Positions 1-7,364 of a stretch of DNA of 36,261 bases are shown here, piece after piece. Positions within the stretch are counted from its first letter, which is position 1. Each line of letters opens with the position of its first letter. The notes beneath the pieces were generated by a model. The model was not told where the DNA came from, made no database searches, and saw only the letters and a list, made by a program, of their open reading frames with translations. The DNA comes from an uncultured Verrucomicrobiota bacterium (lineage in GTDB: Bacteria; Verrucomicrobiota; Kiritimatiellia; RFP12; UBA3636), in contig CAMNCG010000013.1 of the NCBI GenBank assembly GCA_946534105.1, positions 1 through 36,261 on the forward strand, written 5' to 3'. The position numbers and the translations under genes are program-made.

Positions 1-955
1 CCGGGACGCGCGCCGGGCGCGCGCCGACGAACTGCGTGATGGTGTCCGCGAAGCACAGGCCCGGCACCATCTCGAGCGCCTTGGTCCGCACTTCCTCCAG
101 CCCTTCGCGCGTGGTCTTCCTGTCGTCCTTGTCCTCGACGTCGTCCGCGGTCGGGCCGACGAGGACGTTGTCGTCCGTCGTCGGGATGACGAGGACGCCG
201 CGCGTCTTCGGGGTCGGGACCGAGGAGATGATGTGGCTCACCTTGACGGGCGTGTCGTGGCCGAGGACGTAGAACTCGCCCTTGCGCGGATGGACGCTGA
301 AGTCGCATTCGCCGACCATCTTCGCGATGTCGTCGCAGTGGAGCCCCGCGGCGTTGACGACCCACGCGGCCTCGATCTCGCCCTTCGTCGTGAGGACGCG
401 CCGCACGCGGCCGCCGCCGGTCTCGATGCCAGTCACCTCGCAGTCGAGCAGGAACTCGACGCCGTTCTCGGCGGCGTTCTCCGCCTCCGCGACGACCATG
501 AGGAACTGATTGATCTGCGAGTCGCGCGGGCTGTAGATTCCTCCCCTGATCGCTGGATTGAGCGTCGGCTCCATCTCCAGGATTTCCTCCCGGGGCATGA
601 ATTCGTAGTCCCACACGCCGTTCTGCCAGGCCTTGTCGAGAAGCTTCGGCACCTGCTCCATCTGGTCGTCCGTCAGCACGGGCGCGATGCTGCCGCAGTG
701 GATGATCGGGATGTCGAGGTCGCGGCACAGGACATCGACCATCGTGTGCGCGATCGTCCGGATCTTGCACTCCAGCGTCCCGACCGGCATCGTCGCGCTC
801 GTGGACGTGAGGCCGCTGCACGACTTCGAGGCGTCGCCGCCCACGTCGTCGTTCCTGTCGCATACGAGAACCCTGCCCCTGAACTTCGAAAGCTCGCGCG
901 CAATCGCCACGCCCACGGCCCCCGCGCCAATGATGAGAACGTCCGTCTTGACCAT
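1..955 (-). CDS. GlpA-like FAD-dependent oxidoreductase, partial (C-terminus beyond left edge)
   Basis: The protein begins MVKTDVLIIGAGAVGVAIAR, a Rossmann FAD/NAD motif (GAGAVG) at residues 10-15 typical of the DAO superfamily (glycerol-3-phosphate dehydrogenase GlpA, L-2-hydroxyglutarate oxidase). About 318 codons lie in the window and the reading frame is open to the edge, so the C-terminus is missing here. It is the last visible gene of a minus-strand set after an FAD/NAD oxidoreductase and a DUF1667 protein. That triad is a known arrangement, in some bacteria associated with glycerol or glycerol-3-phosphate oxidation. The likely role is flavin-dependent oxidation of a small hydroxy-acid or polyol phosphate in the cytoplasm or at the membrane; the substrate cannot be read from the sequence. 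The start lies directly beside an octamer repeat array, and no clear Shine-Dalgarno sequence is visible, because the repeat array occupies that place. Confidence 0.85.
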   Translation of the reverse strand, partial: MVKTDVLIIGAGAVGVAIARELSKFRGRVLVCDRNDDVGGDASKSCSGLTSTSATMPVGTLECKIRTIAHTMVDVLCRDLDIPIIHCGSIAPVLTDDQMEQVPKLLDKAWQNGVWDYEFMPREEILEMEPTLNPAIRGGIYSPRDSQINQFLMVVAEAENAAENGVEFLLDCEVTGIETGGGRVRRVLTTKGEIEAAWVVNAAGLHCDDIAKMVGECDFSVHPRKGEFYVLGHDTPVKVSHIISSVPTPKTRGVLVIPTTDDNVLVGPTADDVEDKDDRKTTREGLEEVRTKALEMVPGLCFADTITQFVGARPARVP

Positions 956-1019
956 GCTGAAAAGCTGAAAGGTTGAAAAGTTGAAAGGTTGAAAGGCAGA
1001 AAGGATGGAAAGTCGAAAG
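956..1019. repeat. Tandem octamer array, consensus GYTGAAAR, 8 units
   Basis: Eight consecutive 8-nt units fill the spacer between two minus-strand genes: GCTGAAAA, GCTGAAAG, GTTGAAAA, GTTGAAAG, GTTGAAAG, then three degenerate units. The array ends 8 nt from the stop codon of the DUF1667 gene and touches the start codon of the GlpA-like gene. The same octamer recurs at 33865-33912. On the transcribed strand here it reads pyrimidine-rich (CTTTCAAC). Function unknown. Confidence 0.9.
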
Positions 1020-1027
1020 GGAGGAGA

Positions 1028-1381
1028 TCAAAGCGTCATTGACGCGACGAGGTCCGTCCCCGTCCCGAGGAAGTCCTTGCGGATGACATCCCCGACATGG
1101 ACGTGGCCCTCCACTCGGATTTCATGCACTGCATCCGCGCACGGAAGCAGCAGCTCCTTGGCGATTGGATCCTTCGTGCGGACCGGCAGCATGCGACGCC
1201 CCGGCGCGTCGATGCGCACGGAGGACGTGAACACGCGCTTCGGCGCCAGACACTCGTCCTTGGCGTAGCGTTCGCCGCGCGGGCACGAATGGCCCTTCAC
1301 CGCGATGTCCGCGGCGCTCGTGTATTCGGCCTCGATCTCGCATCCCCGCGGACAGACCGTGCAGGTGATTGTCTTCTTCAT
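1028..1381 (-). CDS. DUF1667 family four-cysteine protein
   Basis: This 117-residue protein has a cysteine cluster near its start, CTVCPRGC (C7, C10, C14), and a fourth cysteine in HSCPRG (C33), the hallmark of DUF1667 proteins. The cysteines probably bind a metal or an iron-sulfur cluster. The family is almost always encoded with the two FAD oxidoreductases seen on either side here, and probably acts as their small electron-transfer or metal-binding partner. Its ATG overlaps the stop codon of the upstream oxidoreductase by four bases (ATGA at 1378-1381), indicating translational coupling. The start is supported by that overlap and by the family's usual N-terminus, MKKTITC. A longer in-frame upstream extension exists but would overlap the oxidoreductase and is not needed. 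Confidence 0.9.
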   Translation of the reverse strand: MKKTITCTVCPRGCEIEAEYTSAADIAVKGHSCPRGERYAKDECLAPKRVFTSSVRIDAPGRRMLPVRTKDPIAKELLLPCADAVHEIRVEGHVHVGDVIRKDFLGTGTDLVASMTL

Positions 1382-2640
1382 GCCAGAACCTCCCCATGCT
1401 CGCAGCGCACCTCGACCGGGCCGTCCAGCGCCGCCACGGCGTCCTTCGGAATCACCAGTTGCTCCATCGTCCCCGGACTCGTCCGGGGACTCTTCCCCGT
1501 TGCGAGAACCTTGCCGCCCGACGTGCAGAGAAACTCCGTCCGGCGGCCCGGGAGGGTTGTCCGGAAGAAGAGCGTCACGTCCTCGCCGCCGTCGGCGACG
1601 ACGCTCTGCGGGCAGACGTAGCGGACGCCCGGTCCCGCCACCGTCGGGAAGGCGGGAGCCGACGGCAGCGCGCCAGCCGCGTAGAGGGCCGCGTTGCGCC
1701 CAGCCTCGGCGCTTTCGACGCTCACGTGGTCCACGAGGTCGTTCACGTGCAGGACGTTCCCGCACGCGAAGACCGCGGGATTGGAGGTCTGCTTGAACTG
1801 GTTCACGACCGGGCCGCGCGTGACGGGCGAAAGCGCGATGCCGCCGGTGCGGCTCAGCTCGTTTTCGGGAATCAGCCCGACGGAGAGCAGCAGCGTGTCG
1901 CAGGCGATTTTCTCCTCCTTGCCGGGAATCGGCCGGCGCTTCTCGTCAACCGGGGCGATGGTGACGGACGTCAGACGGTCGACGCCGTCGATATCCACGA
2001 CCGTGTGCGAGAGGAGGAGCGGGATGCCGAAGTCGTCGAGGCACTGCGCCTTGTTGCGCGCGAGACCCGCGAGGAAGGGCAGCAGTTCGACCACCGCCTT
2101 CACATGGGCGCCCTCAAGCGTGAGGCGGCGCGCCATGATCATGCCGATGTCCCCGCTGCCGAGGATCACGACCTCCCTGCCGACCTTGTCGCCGAAGAGG
2201 TTGATCAGCTTCTGCGCGGTCCCCGCCGTGTAGATGCCGGACGGGCGGGCGCCGGGAATGACGAGGTTCGCGCGCGTCCGCTCGCGGCATCCCATCGCGA
2301 GGACGAGCGCTCCGAAGCGCAGATTCACGATGCCCGAAGGGGAGGCGCAGACCAGCTCGCGGTCGCGCAACTCCAGCGCCGTCGTTCCGGTTAGCAGATC
2401 CGCGCCGGCCGCGGCAGCGCGTTCGATGTAGCGCTCGGCGTATTCGGGGCCGGTCAGTTCCTCGCCGAAAACCTTGAGTCCGAATCCGGGGTGGATGCAC
2501 TGCCGCAGAATGCCGCCCGCCGCGGCGTCCCGCTCGACGATCAAAACATTTCCGGCGCCGGCGGACTTGGCCGCCTCGGCCGCCGACAGCCCGGCTGGCC
2601 CTGCGCCGACGACGACAACATCGCATGTCTTCGTTTTCAT
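1378..2640 (-). CDS. FAD/NAD(P)-dependent oxidoreductase of the GlpA-DUF1667 triad
   Basis: A 420-residue pyridine-nucleotide-disulfide-type flavoprotein. The FAD-binding motif VVVVGAGPAG lies at the N-terminus, a second dinucleotide-binding motif VVILGSGDIG lies mid-protein, and MGCRERTR followed by IPGARPSGIYTAG is typical of this subgroup. It probably passes electrons between a flavin partner (the GlpA-like protein) and NAD(P), with the DUF1667 protein as a third subunit. The start at 2640 gives MKTKTCDVVVVGAG; an alternative ATG three codons upstream (2649) is possible. It is the first gene of the minus-strand operon, 88 nt after the regulator's stop, and a strong extended -10 lies just upstream. 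A perfect palindrome at 1471-1488 sits inside the frame (about residues 385-390) and may be an insertion in the C-terminal part. Confidence 0.9.
   Translation of the reverse strand: MKTKTCDVVVVGAGPAGLSAAEAAKSAGAGNVLIVERDAAAGGILRQCIHPGFGLKVFGEELTGPEYAERYIERAAAAGADLLTGTTALELRDRELVCASPSGIVNLRFGALVLAMGCRERTRANLVIPGARPSGIYTAGTAQKLINLFGDKVGREVVILGSGDIGMIMARRLTLEGAHVKAVVELLPFLAGLARNKAQCLDDFGIPLLLSHTVVDIDGVDRLTSVTIAPVDEKRRPIPGKEEKIACDTLLLSVGLIPENELSRTGGIALSPVTRGPVVNQFKQTSNPAVFACGNVLHVNDLVDHVSVESAEAGRNAALYAAGALPSAPAFPTVAGPGVRYVCPQSVVADGGEDVTLFFRTTLPGRRTEFLCTSGGKVLATGKSPRTSPGTMEQLVIPKDAVAALDGPVEVRCEHGEVLA
1471..1488. repeat. In-frame palindrome CCCCGGAC-TC-GTCCGGGG
   Basis: A perfect inverted repeat with 8-bp arms and a 2-nt loop inside the oxidoreductase gene, encoding part of a Ser/Pro/Thr/Gly-rich stretch. 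The same 8-bp arms occur at 9011-9030 inside an unrelated glycosidase gene, which suggests a small dispersed palindromic element that has entered coding sequence without breaking the frame. Confidence 0.6.
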
Positions 2641-2675
2641 GCCGGGCATTCTAGAGGCGGCCCGTTGAGGCGTCA

Positions 2676-2703
2676 ATATCAGAAATCAATCAATTATATC
2701 AGA
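2676..2703 (-). promoter_or_regulatory. Extended -10 promoter with paired ATATCAGA repeats (candidate operator)
   Basis: On the minus strand, TGATATAAT at 2693-2701 is a perfect TG-N-TATAAT extended -10, placing transcription start near 2686, about 45 nt before the oxidoreductase ATG. No good -35 is present. The 8-mer ATATCAGA occurs at 2676-2683 and again at 2696-2703, exactly 20 bp apart on the same strand, and the second copy overlaps the -10. AraC-type regulators commonly bind two direct repeats about 20 bp apart, so this is a reasonable binding site for the regulator encoded just upstream. That assignment is inference. Confidence 0.6.
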
Positions 2704-2728
2704 TTTGCACCACGGAACGGGAGCGGTG

Positions 2729-4027
2729 TCACCCGCCACCCTCATTTGTCACCGCCGCCCTGAACCGGGCCGGCGAGAGACCGGAGTCGGCGCGCAGAGC
2801 GGAGCCGAGGTGCGAGGCGGAGGAGAAGCCCGCCAGGCGGGCGACGTAGTCAACCTTGTTCGCGGGGTCGGCGAGCAGGCGCTTGGCGAGCGTGAGGCGC
2901 TGGCGGTGCAGTTCGGCGGAGGCGGTGCGCCCGAGTTCGGCGAAGACGCGGCGGCCGAGCGTGTTGCGCGACACGCCGAGCGCGCGCGCGACGCTCTCCA
3001 CGCTCGCGCCGGAGTTCAGCCCGGAAGCGAAGAGGTCGATGGCCGCCCGGACAAGCGGGTCGCTCGCGGCGGTGGCGTCGGTCGATGTTCGCGCCACGAC
3101 ACCGCGCGGCGGCAGCTCCACGGGCGATGCCGGCGGGGGGCCGCCTTCCATGAGACGCTGAAGGAGCGCCGCCGCCTCGTAGGCGCCGCGCTCCGTGGCG
3201 GTGTCGATCGCCGAAATGGGCACCGGCTGGCTCTCCAGCATCACCGGATCGTCGCTGCCGGCGACGATGGCCAACTCCTCCGGAACGGCGATGCCCGCGC
3301 GCAACGCCGCCTGCAGGAGAATCACCGACTCCGACTGCGCGTAGGTCAGAACGCCGAACGGGCGGCTGGCGACGGCGAACTTCTCCGAAAGCCAGCGCGA
3401 AACGGCGTCCCAGTCGTCCCATCGGGTGCGCGGACGCTCCTCGGCGAAGCACCATTTCGAAACGGAGGGCGAGACGCCCGCGACCCCCGCGCCGCCGGAC
3501 GAGAAGCCGCGCCAGAGGCGTTCGCGGACATTGCCCCAGTCCAGCGAAAAGAACACCCGCGAACGGATGTTGCGCTCGGCGAAATGATCGGCGGCGAGGC
3601 GACCTGCGGCCACATGGTCCGCCATCACGCGAGAGCACGGGAAATCCGGCACGTCGCACGTGAGATCGACGATGGGGACGCCCTTCCCGGCAAGGCGGCG
3701 CAGGAAGGCGAGAGTGCGCGGATCGTCGCGGATCGTGGCCACGACGCCGTCTCCGTCCCAGTCGAACGGATGGGCGTAGAGCCTGTCCTGAAACATTAGG
3801 TGCCATCCCTTCTCGCTTGCGAAGCGCGACACGCCAGCCATGCGACTGGCGAGCGGGGAGGACAGCATCACGAGAACGCTCTTGCTGGCGCCACGCATCC
3901 CATCGTCGCCCATCCGTCCGCTTCCCGCATTTCCAGGGGAAACAATGGCTTGCGACGGGAAGGTCCCTCCCTCGCTCCCCATCCGGCCGGACTGGGGGAA
4001 GACGCGCTTTTTCCGTGTCGTGGCCAT
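2729..4027 (-). CDS. XylR-type transcriptional regulator (sugar-sensor domain plus AraC HTH)
   Basis: The central part (about residues 45-315) reads as a LacI/periplasmic-binding-protein-like sensor: FGVLTYAQSESVILLQAA, the typical VPEELAIVAGSDDPVM strand, then a segment before AIDTATERGAYEAA. The last 100 residues form an AraC-type double helix-turn-helix (VARALGVSRNTLGRRVFAEL, then VDYVARLAGFSSASHLGSAL). This is the architecture of E. coli XylR, which binds a monosaccharide and activates transcription. The probable target is the oxidoreductase operon 88 nt downstream on the same strand. The start is uncertain: ATG at 4027 gives an extra basic N-terminus (MATTRKKR) without a clear ribosome-binding site, while ATG at 3913, preceded by GGGAAG, or at 3898 would begin close to the sensor domain as in relatives. 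The ligand is unknown. Confidence 0.85.
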   Translation of the reverse strand: MATTRKKRVFPQSGRMGSEGGTFPSQAIVSPGNAGSGRMGDDGMRGASKSVLVMLSSPLASRMAGVSRFASEKGWHLMFQDRLYAHPFDWDGDGVVATIRDDPRTLAFLRRLAGKGVPIVDLTCDVPDFPCSRVMADHVAAGRLAADHFAERNIRSRVFFSLDWGNVRERLWRGFSSGGAGVAGVSPSVSKWCFAEERPRTRWDDWDAVSRWLSEKFAVASRPFGVLTYAQSESVILLQAALRAGIAVPEELAIVAGSDDPVMLESQPVPISAIDTATERGAYEAAALLQRLMEGGPPPASPVELPPRGVVARTSTDATAASDPLVRAAIDLFASGLNSGASVESVARALGVSRNTLGRRVFAELGRTASAELHRQRLTLAKRLLADPANKVDYVARLAGFSSASHLGSALRADSGLSPARFRAAVTNEGGG

Positions 4028-4055
4028 GTCGGAAAGGCAAGATGCGCCCTCGCCG

Positions 4056-4226
4056 CTACAAACCGATCACGTGAACCGTCTTGCCGGAAAACTCGACGTC
4101 GCGGGCATGGATTTTCTCGTCCCACGACTTCGCGGAATCGACGTCGAACCCCGCCATCCACCCCGAAGAATGGTTCACAACTGACAAGTGAGACAAATGA
4201 TCACAAATGGGAAACGACAACTTCAT
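4056..4226 (-). pseudogene. Short coding remnant or small ORF
   Basis: A 56-codon open frame whose last 35 codons look like real coding sequence: GWMAGFDVDSAKSWDEK followed by IHARDVEFSGKTVHVIGL and a stop, with balanced amino acids and G/C-biased third positions. The first 20 or so codons fall in AT-rich DNA that contains a heptad repeat (4177-4209) and look non-coding. It therefore resembles the 3' end of a gene whose 5' part was lost or replaced, lying between the SGNH hydrolase gene and the regulator on the same strand. I do not recognise the parent family. A genuine small protein is the alternative. Confidence 0.35.
4177..4209. repeat. Heptad repeat ACAANTG, 4 copies
   Basis: ACAACTG and ACAAGTG are directly adjacent (4177-4190), followed by ACAAATG at 4193-4199 and again at 4203-4209 with 2- and 3-nt gaps. 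The repeat lies in an AT-rich stretch between two minus-strand genes. It is one of several short-unit repeats in gene spacers of this window. Confidence 0.6.
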
Positions 4227-4309
4227 CTTCCGTCCTGTTCGTTAAGAATTTCGATTTGTTATTTGGGGGAAGGACGAAGTGGAGCGCTCCGCCGACGCCG
4301 TGGCCGAAC

Positions 4310-5095
4310 CTACGGAAGAAGGGGACGCAAATGTTCCCAGATGCGATCCGCGATGAGTTGCATTCCCAAGTCGCCGGGGTGATTGAAGCGCCCGTGAGCA
4401 TCGGCGCGGTCGCGGAAGTCGTCGAGTTTGACGAACACGTCGCCCCGCTTCGCCGCGACGCGCTCCTTTTCGGCGTCGAGGACGGGACGGACGTAAAAGC
4501 CCTGGCAGAACAGAGCCTTCGCCTTGCCTTCCGGATCGACCCAATCGCGGAACGCATCCAGCGCGTCGGCAAAGGATCTCGCCGGCGGAGGGTCCATCGT
4601 CCCGGCGTCGTATTCCTTCGGGACATTCGCGCCGAAAAAGAGAACCACGATGTCCGGCTTGAATTCGCGCGCCCAGCGAAAGGAGCTTTCGCAGGACCAG
4701 TCCGGCTTGAAGAACGAGCGCTCGATGGATCCGGCGACCTGGACCAGACAGCACTGGGCGTCGGGACACGCCGACACGATCCGCTTCTGGAGAAGATGGA
4801 CGTAATCCCTGTCGGCGGACGAAGCCGCCATGCCCCAGTTGTTGGACCATCCGATTTCCGGACGGGGCCCGTGAAGCGTGATGGAATTGCCCACGAAAAG
4901 AATGCGCGGGCCGGTGCCCTCGGGATCAAAGGCCGCCTGGTCCTTCGCATTCTGCCCCAGCGCCGGAACCGGGTTGTACTGGAAATCCGACGCGGAGGGA
5001 CCTGCATTCCCCTCTCGGACGACGTCGGGCTCCGCACGCCCCGTCGCCGCCGTCACTGCCCATGCAAAAGCCATCACGAAGATCCCAATGTTCAT
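4310..5095 (-). CDS. Secreted SGNH/GDSL-type hydrolase
   Basis: A 261-residue protein with an N-terminal signal peptide (MNIGIFVMAFAWAVTAATGRA). SGNH blocks are visible: RILFVGNSITLHG carries the nucleophile serine at about residue 71 (GNS in place of GDS), FFGANVP carries the block III Asn at about 157, and NHPGDLGMQLIAD carries the catalytic His at about 239. The usual Asp three residues before that His is replaced (RFNH), so the acid member of the triad may sit elsewhere or be missing. The family hydrolyses acyl esters, and secreted members in glycan loci often remove acetyl groups from polysaccharides. The gene stands alone on the minus strand, divergent from the MBL-fold hydrolase gene. 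The open frame continues upstream of 5095, but the signal peptide fixes this start. Confidence 0.85.
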   Translation of the reverse strand: MNIGIFVMAFAWAVTAATGRAEPDVVREGNAGPSASDFQYNPVPALGQNAKDQAAFDPEGTGPRILFVGNSITLHGPRPEIGWSNNWGMAASSADRDYVHLLQKRIVSACPDAQCCLVQVAGSIERSFFKPDWSCESSFRWAREFKPDIVVLFFGANVPKEYDAGTMDPPPARSFADALDAFRDWVDPEGKAKALFCQGFYVRPVLDAEKERVAAKRGDVFVKLDDFRDRADAHGRFNHPGDLGMQLIADRIWEHLRPLLP

Positions 5096-5177
5096 GTTTC
5101 CGGTTTGAACGCGAAGTTTCCTTCCCTTTTCCACCGCCCGGCTTCGCGTTCCGGGGCGGACGGGAAAGCAAAGATGA

Positions 5178-5186
5178 ATTCTACCA
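5178..5186 (-). promoter_or_regulatory. Candidate extended -10 for the SGNH hydrolase gene
   Basis: On the minus strand the sequence TGGTAGAAT is a TG-N-TAGAAT extended -10, matching TATAAT at five of six bases, about 85 nt before the ATG. No good -35 is seen. The rest of the 193-nt divergent spacer (5096-5288) shows no further strong signal; a weak TAGCAT lies about 15 nt before the MBL gene on the plus strand. Confidence 0.35.
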
Positions 5187-5288
5187 CAACGCCGGTTCCT
5201 CCGCACATGCGATACGCAGCCGTGTGCGCGCCCCGGGTTCCACACCGCTGCATCGGGAAGAAAACCATGTGATAGCATTGCGCCCGTC

Positions 5289-6140
5289 ATGAACATCACG
5301 TTTCTCGGAACTGGCGCGGATGACTGGGACTGGGCCGATCTTCGCCCCGGCGTCCGCAAAAGCACTTGCTCCCTTCTTGGCTCGTCGTGCCTCCTCGACG
5401 CGGGACCATGCGTCCTCGCCGCCCTTTCGGAGGCGGGCGTTTCCCCGGCGCGGATTTCATCCCTGCTCGTCACCCACTCGCACGGCGACCATTTCCACCC
5501 GGAGTCGATTCTCGCGATCGCGCGCGCCGGGCGCCGCCGTCTGCGCGTGTTCGCCCCGCCGACGGCGCTCGCGGCGCTCGCCGAGGCGGAGGGGAAGGCC
5601 GACGCCGGCGCGTCCGGCGCGATCGAGCCGCATCCGGTTCTGCCGGGCGACGTCTTTCGCGTGGCGGGCATGCGGGTTCTCGCCCTCCCCGCCAATCACG
5701 TCGTCGCCAGACGCCCCGCCGAGCAGCCGCTGCACTACGCGTTGGACGGACGCGGCGTTCGCATGCTCTACGCGCTCGACGGCGGCTGGTTCTGCGCGAA
5801 GGCGCGGCTTGCGCTGAAGGATTTTCTCCGCGACTCGCCTTTCGACGCCATCGTCTGGGACTCCACCTGCGGCAACACGTTCCACGACTGGCGCTTCGCC
5901 GAGCACAACGACCTGCGCATGATCGACGCGATGCGCAAGTCCATGCTCGGCGCGGGGCTTGTCGCTCCCGGAACGGTCCACGTCTTCGACCACGTGGCGC
6001 GGACGCTCTGGCCCAAAAGTCTCGCGGCGCAGCGCAGGCTCGCGGAGAGATTCTCCGGAATCCTCGCCGAGGACGGGCTTGTCCTGGATTTGGAGCCGAC
6101 CGCGAAAACGCCTTCAGCGCCGACCGCGAAGCGCTCCTGA
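5289..6140 (+). CDS. MBL-fold metallo-hydrolase
   Basis: A 283-residue cytoplasmic protein with the metallo-beta-lactamase-fold signature THSHGDHFHP (H63, H65, D67, H68), a downstream metal His in PANHVVARR, and DSTCGN and FDHVA later. It opens with MNITFLGTGADDW, the typical first strand of PhnP-like and related phosphodiesterase or beta-lactamase-fold hydrolases. Two divalent metals and hydrolysis of a phosphodiester, phosphate ester or lactone are expected; the substrate cannot be assigned. Its 3' end overlaps the convergent regulator gene by 27 nt (6114-6140). No close co-directional partner is present, since it is divergent from the SGNH hydrolase gene. The start is the first ATG of the frame. 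Confidence 0.85.
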   Translation: MNITFLGTGADDWDWADLRPGVRKSTCSLLGSSCLLDAGPCVLAALSEAGVSPARISSLLVTHSHGDHFHPESILAIARAGRRRLRVFAPPTALAALAEAEGKADAGASGAIEPHPVLPGDVFRVAGMRVLALPANHVVARRPAEQPLHYALDGRGVRMLYALDGGWFCAKARLALKDFLRDSPFDAIVWDSTCGNTFHDWRFAEHNDLRMIDAMRKSMLGAGLVAPGTVHVFDHVARTLWPKSLAAQRRLAERFSGILAEDGLVLDLEPTAKTPSAPTAKRS

Positions 6141-7310
6141 TTTGCGCGACGCCTGACGCCAGGCGCGAAGCGTTTCGCCGGTCTCGCGGCGGAAGAACTT
6201 GCGCAGGGAGTTGGGGTCCTCGAAGCCGCAGAAATCCGAAAGCGCCTTGAGCGGAATGTCGGTCGTTTCCAGAAGGCGCTTGGCCGTCTCCAGCTGCACC
6301 GCGTGGATTTCCTCCAGGATCGTGTGGCCGGTGGCCTTGCGGAAGCGCGCAAACGCCAGGCGCCGCGAACACGGGAAAACCGCCGCCACGCGCTCGGCCC
6401 GCAGGCCGGCGCAGGCGTCGCGCCTGATGAGCGCCAGCGCCTCGGCCGCCCGCTTGTCCGAAAGTCCTCCCGTTCGCATCGACTCGCGATACACGACGCG
6501 AAGCGGCCCGAAATGCAGACGCCCGGCGGCGGGGGGCGTTCCTCCCTTTGCCGCCGCCTCCAGCAGCAGCTCCGCCGCAAGCATCCCCGCGCGGCGGAAA
6601 TCCGGGTCGATCGACGTGAGCAGCGGTTCGCAGCGGTTGCACACGCGCTCGTCGTTGTCGACTCCGAGGACGGCCATTTCGTCCGGCACGGAGATTCCCT
6701 CGAACCGCGCCGCCTTGAGCACCGTCTCTCCCACGACGTCGTTGGCGGCGAACACGCCGCATGGCTTGGGCAGCTCCCGCAGGAAGCGCCGCAGCTCGGT
6801 CTGCCATTCGATCGACGACGGTTCGCCGTCGAGGATTTCCGGGGGCGAATCGGCGCGAAAGATCGCGCACGTGCCGCCATGCTTCCGGATCGTTTCGGAA
6901 AAAACGCGTTCCCGCGTGCGGCTCCAGTAGTTCGGTTCCGGGGCCGGCACGAACGCGAAATTCGAGAACCCGGTGCTGAGAAGTTCCCGCGCGGCGACGC
7001 GCGCCGTCGCCGCCGAGTCATGGCTCACGGAAAGAGCCGGCGCGACGCGCTGCCCCGGCGGCGGGCTGAACAGCACCACGGGAAGCGCGCCGAACATCGT
7101 CGTGTCCAGCGGCGTCGTCCGCGTGGCGCATTCCACGATCGCCCCGATGGCGTTCCAGAACTCCGAAAGTTCGGCGATGAGCTTTGCCGTGAGATTCTGC
7201 AGCACCACCTGCACGTGCGTGCCGCGCCGCGACGCGATTTCGCGAACTCCGGCCAGCTTGGCCGGGACGTATGGCTGCTGCGGTGGCTGGAAGTAGAGGA
7301 TCGTGTCCAT
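6114..7310 (-). CDS. XylR-type transcriptional regulator, MDTIL subgroup
   Basis: A 398-residue one-component regulator. The N-terminal 280 residues form a LacI/PBP-like sensor: LPKPCGVFAANDVVGETVL and then VPDEMAVLGVDNDERVC, the classic end of the ligand domain. The C-terminal 100 residues are an AraC-type double HTH (VAAVFPCSRRLAFARFRKAT and LKALSDFCGFEDPNSLRKFF). It begins MDTILYF and is a clear paralogue of the regulator at 31380-32549, which begins MDTILFF; both contain AEFWNA and LPKPCG. It is divergent from the secreted GH-A glycosidase gene at 7509, its probable target. Direct repeats in the shared spacer may be its operators. It overlaps the MBL-fold gene tail-to-tail. Confidence 0.9.
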   Translation of the reverse strand: MDTILYFQPPQQPYVPAKLAGVREIASRRGTHVQVVLQNLTAKLIAELSEFWNAIGAIVECATRTTPLDTTMFGALPVVLFSPPPGQRVAPALSVSHDSAATARVAARELLSTGFSNFAFVPAPEPNYWSRTRERVFSETIRKHGGTCAIFRADSPPEILDGEPSSIEWQTELRRFLRELPKPCGVFAANDVVGETVLKAARFEGISVPDEMAVLGVDNDERVCNRCEPLLTSIDPDFRRAGMLAAELLLEAAAKGGTPPAAGRLHFGPLRVVYRESMRTGGLSDKRAAEALALIRRDACAGLRAERVAAVFPCSRRLAFARFRKATGHTILEEIHAVQLETAKRLLETTDIPLKALSDFCGFEDPNSLRKFFRRETGETLRAWRQASRKSGALRGRR

Positions 7311-7336
7311 GACGGCAATTGGCGGCGTTGCAATTC

Positions 7337-7364
7337 ATGTTATCGCATTTTTGGATGAAATCAA
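7337..7364 (-). promoter_or_regulatory. Candidate -35/-10 promoter for the regulator gene
   Basis: On the minus strand TTGATT (7359-7364) and TAACAT (7337-7342) are separated by 16 nt, each matching the sigma-70 consensus at four of six positions. Transcription would start near 7330, giving a leader of about 20 nt before the regulator's ATG. The site lies inside the repeat-bearing spacer, so autoregulation is plausible. Confidence 0.4.

Noticed and set aside
956-1019. CRISPR array
   Set aside because: Units are 8 nt with no spacers, and no cas gene is present; the same reasoning excludes the other short repeats.
4281-4290. Palindrome GGAGCGCTCC just after the SGNH hydrolase gene as a terminator
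   Set aside because: It has no loop and no T-run on the minus strand, so an intrinsic terminator is not supported.
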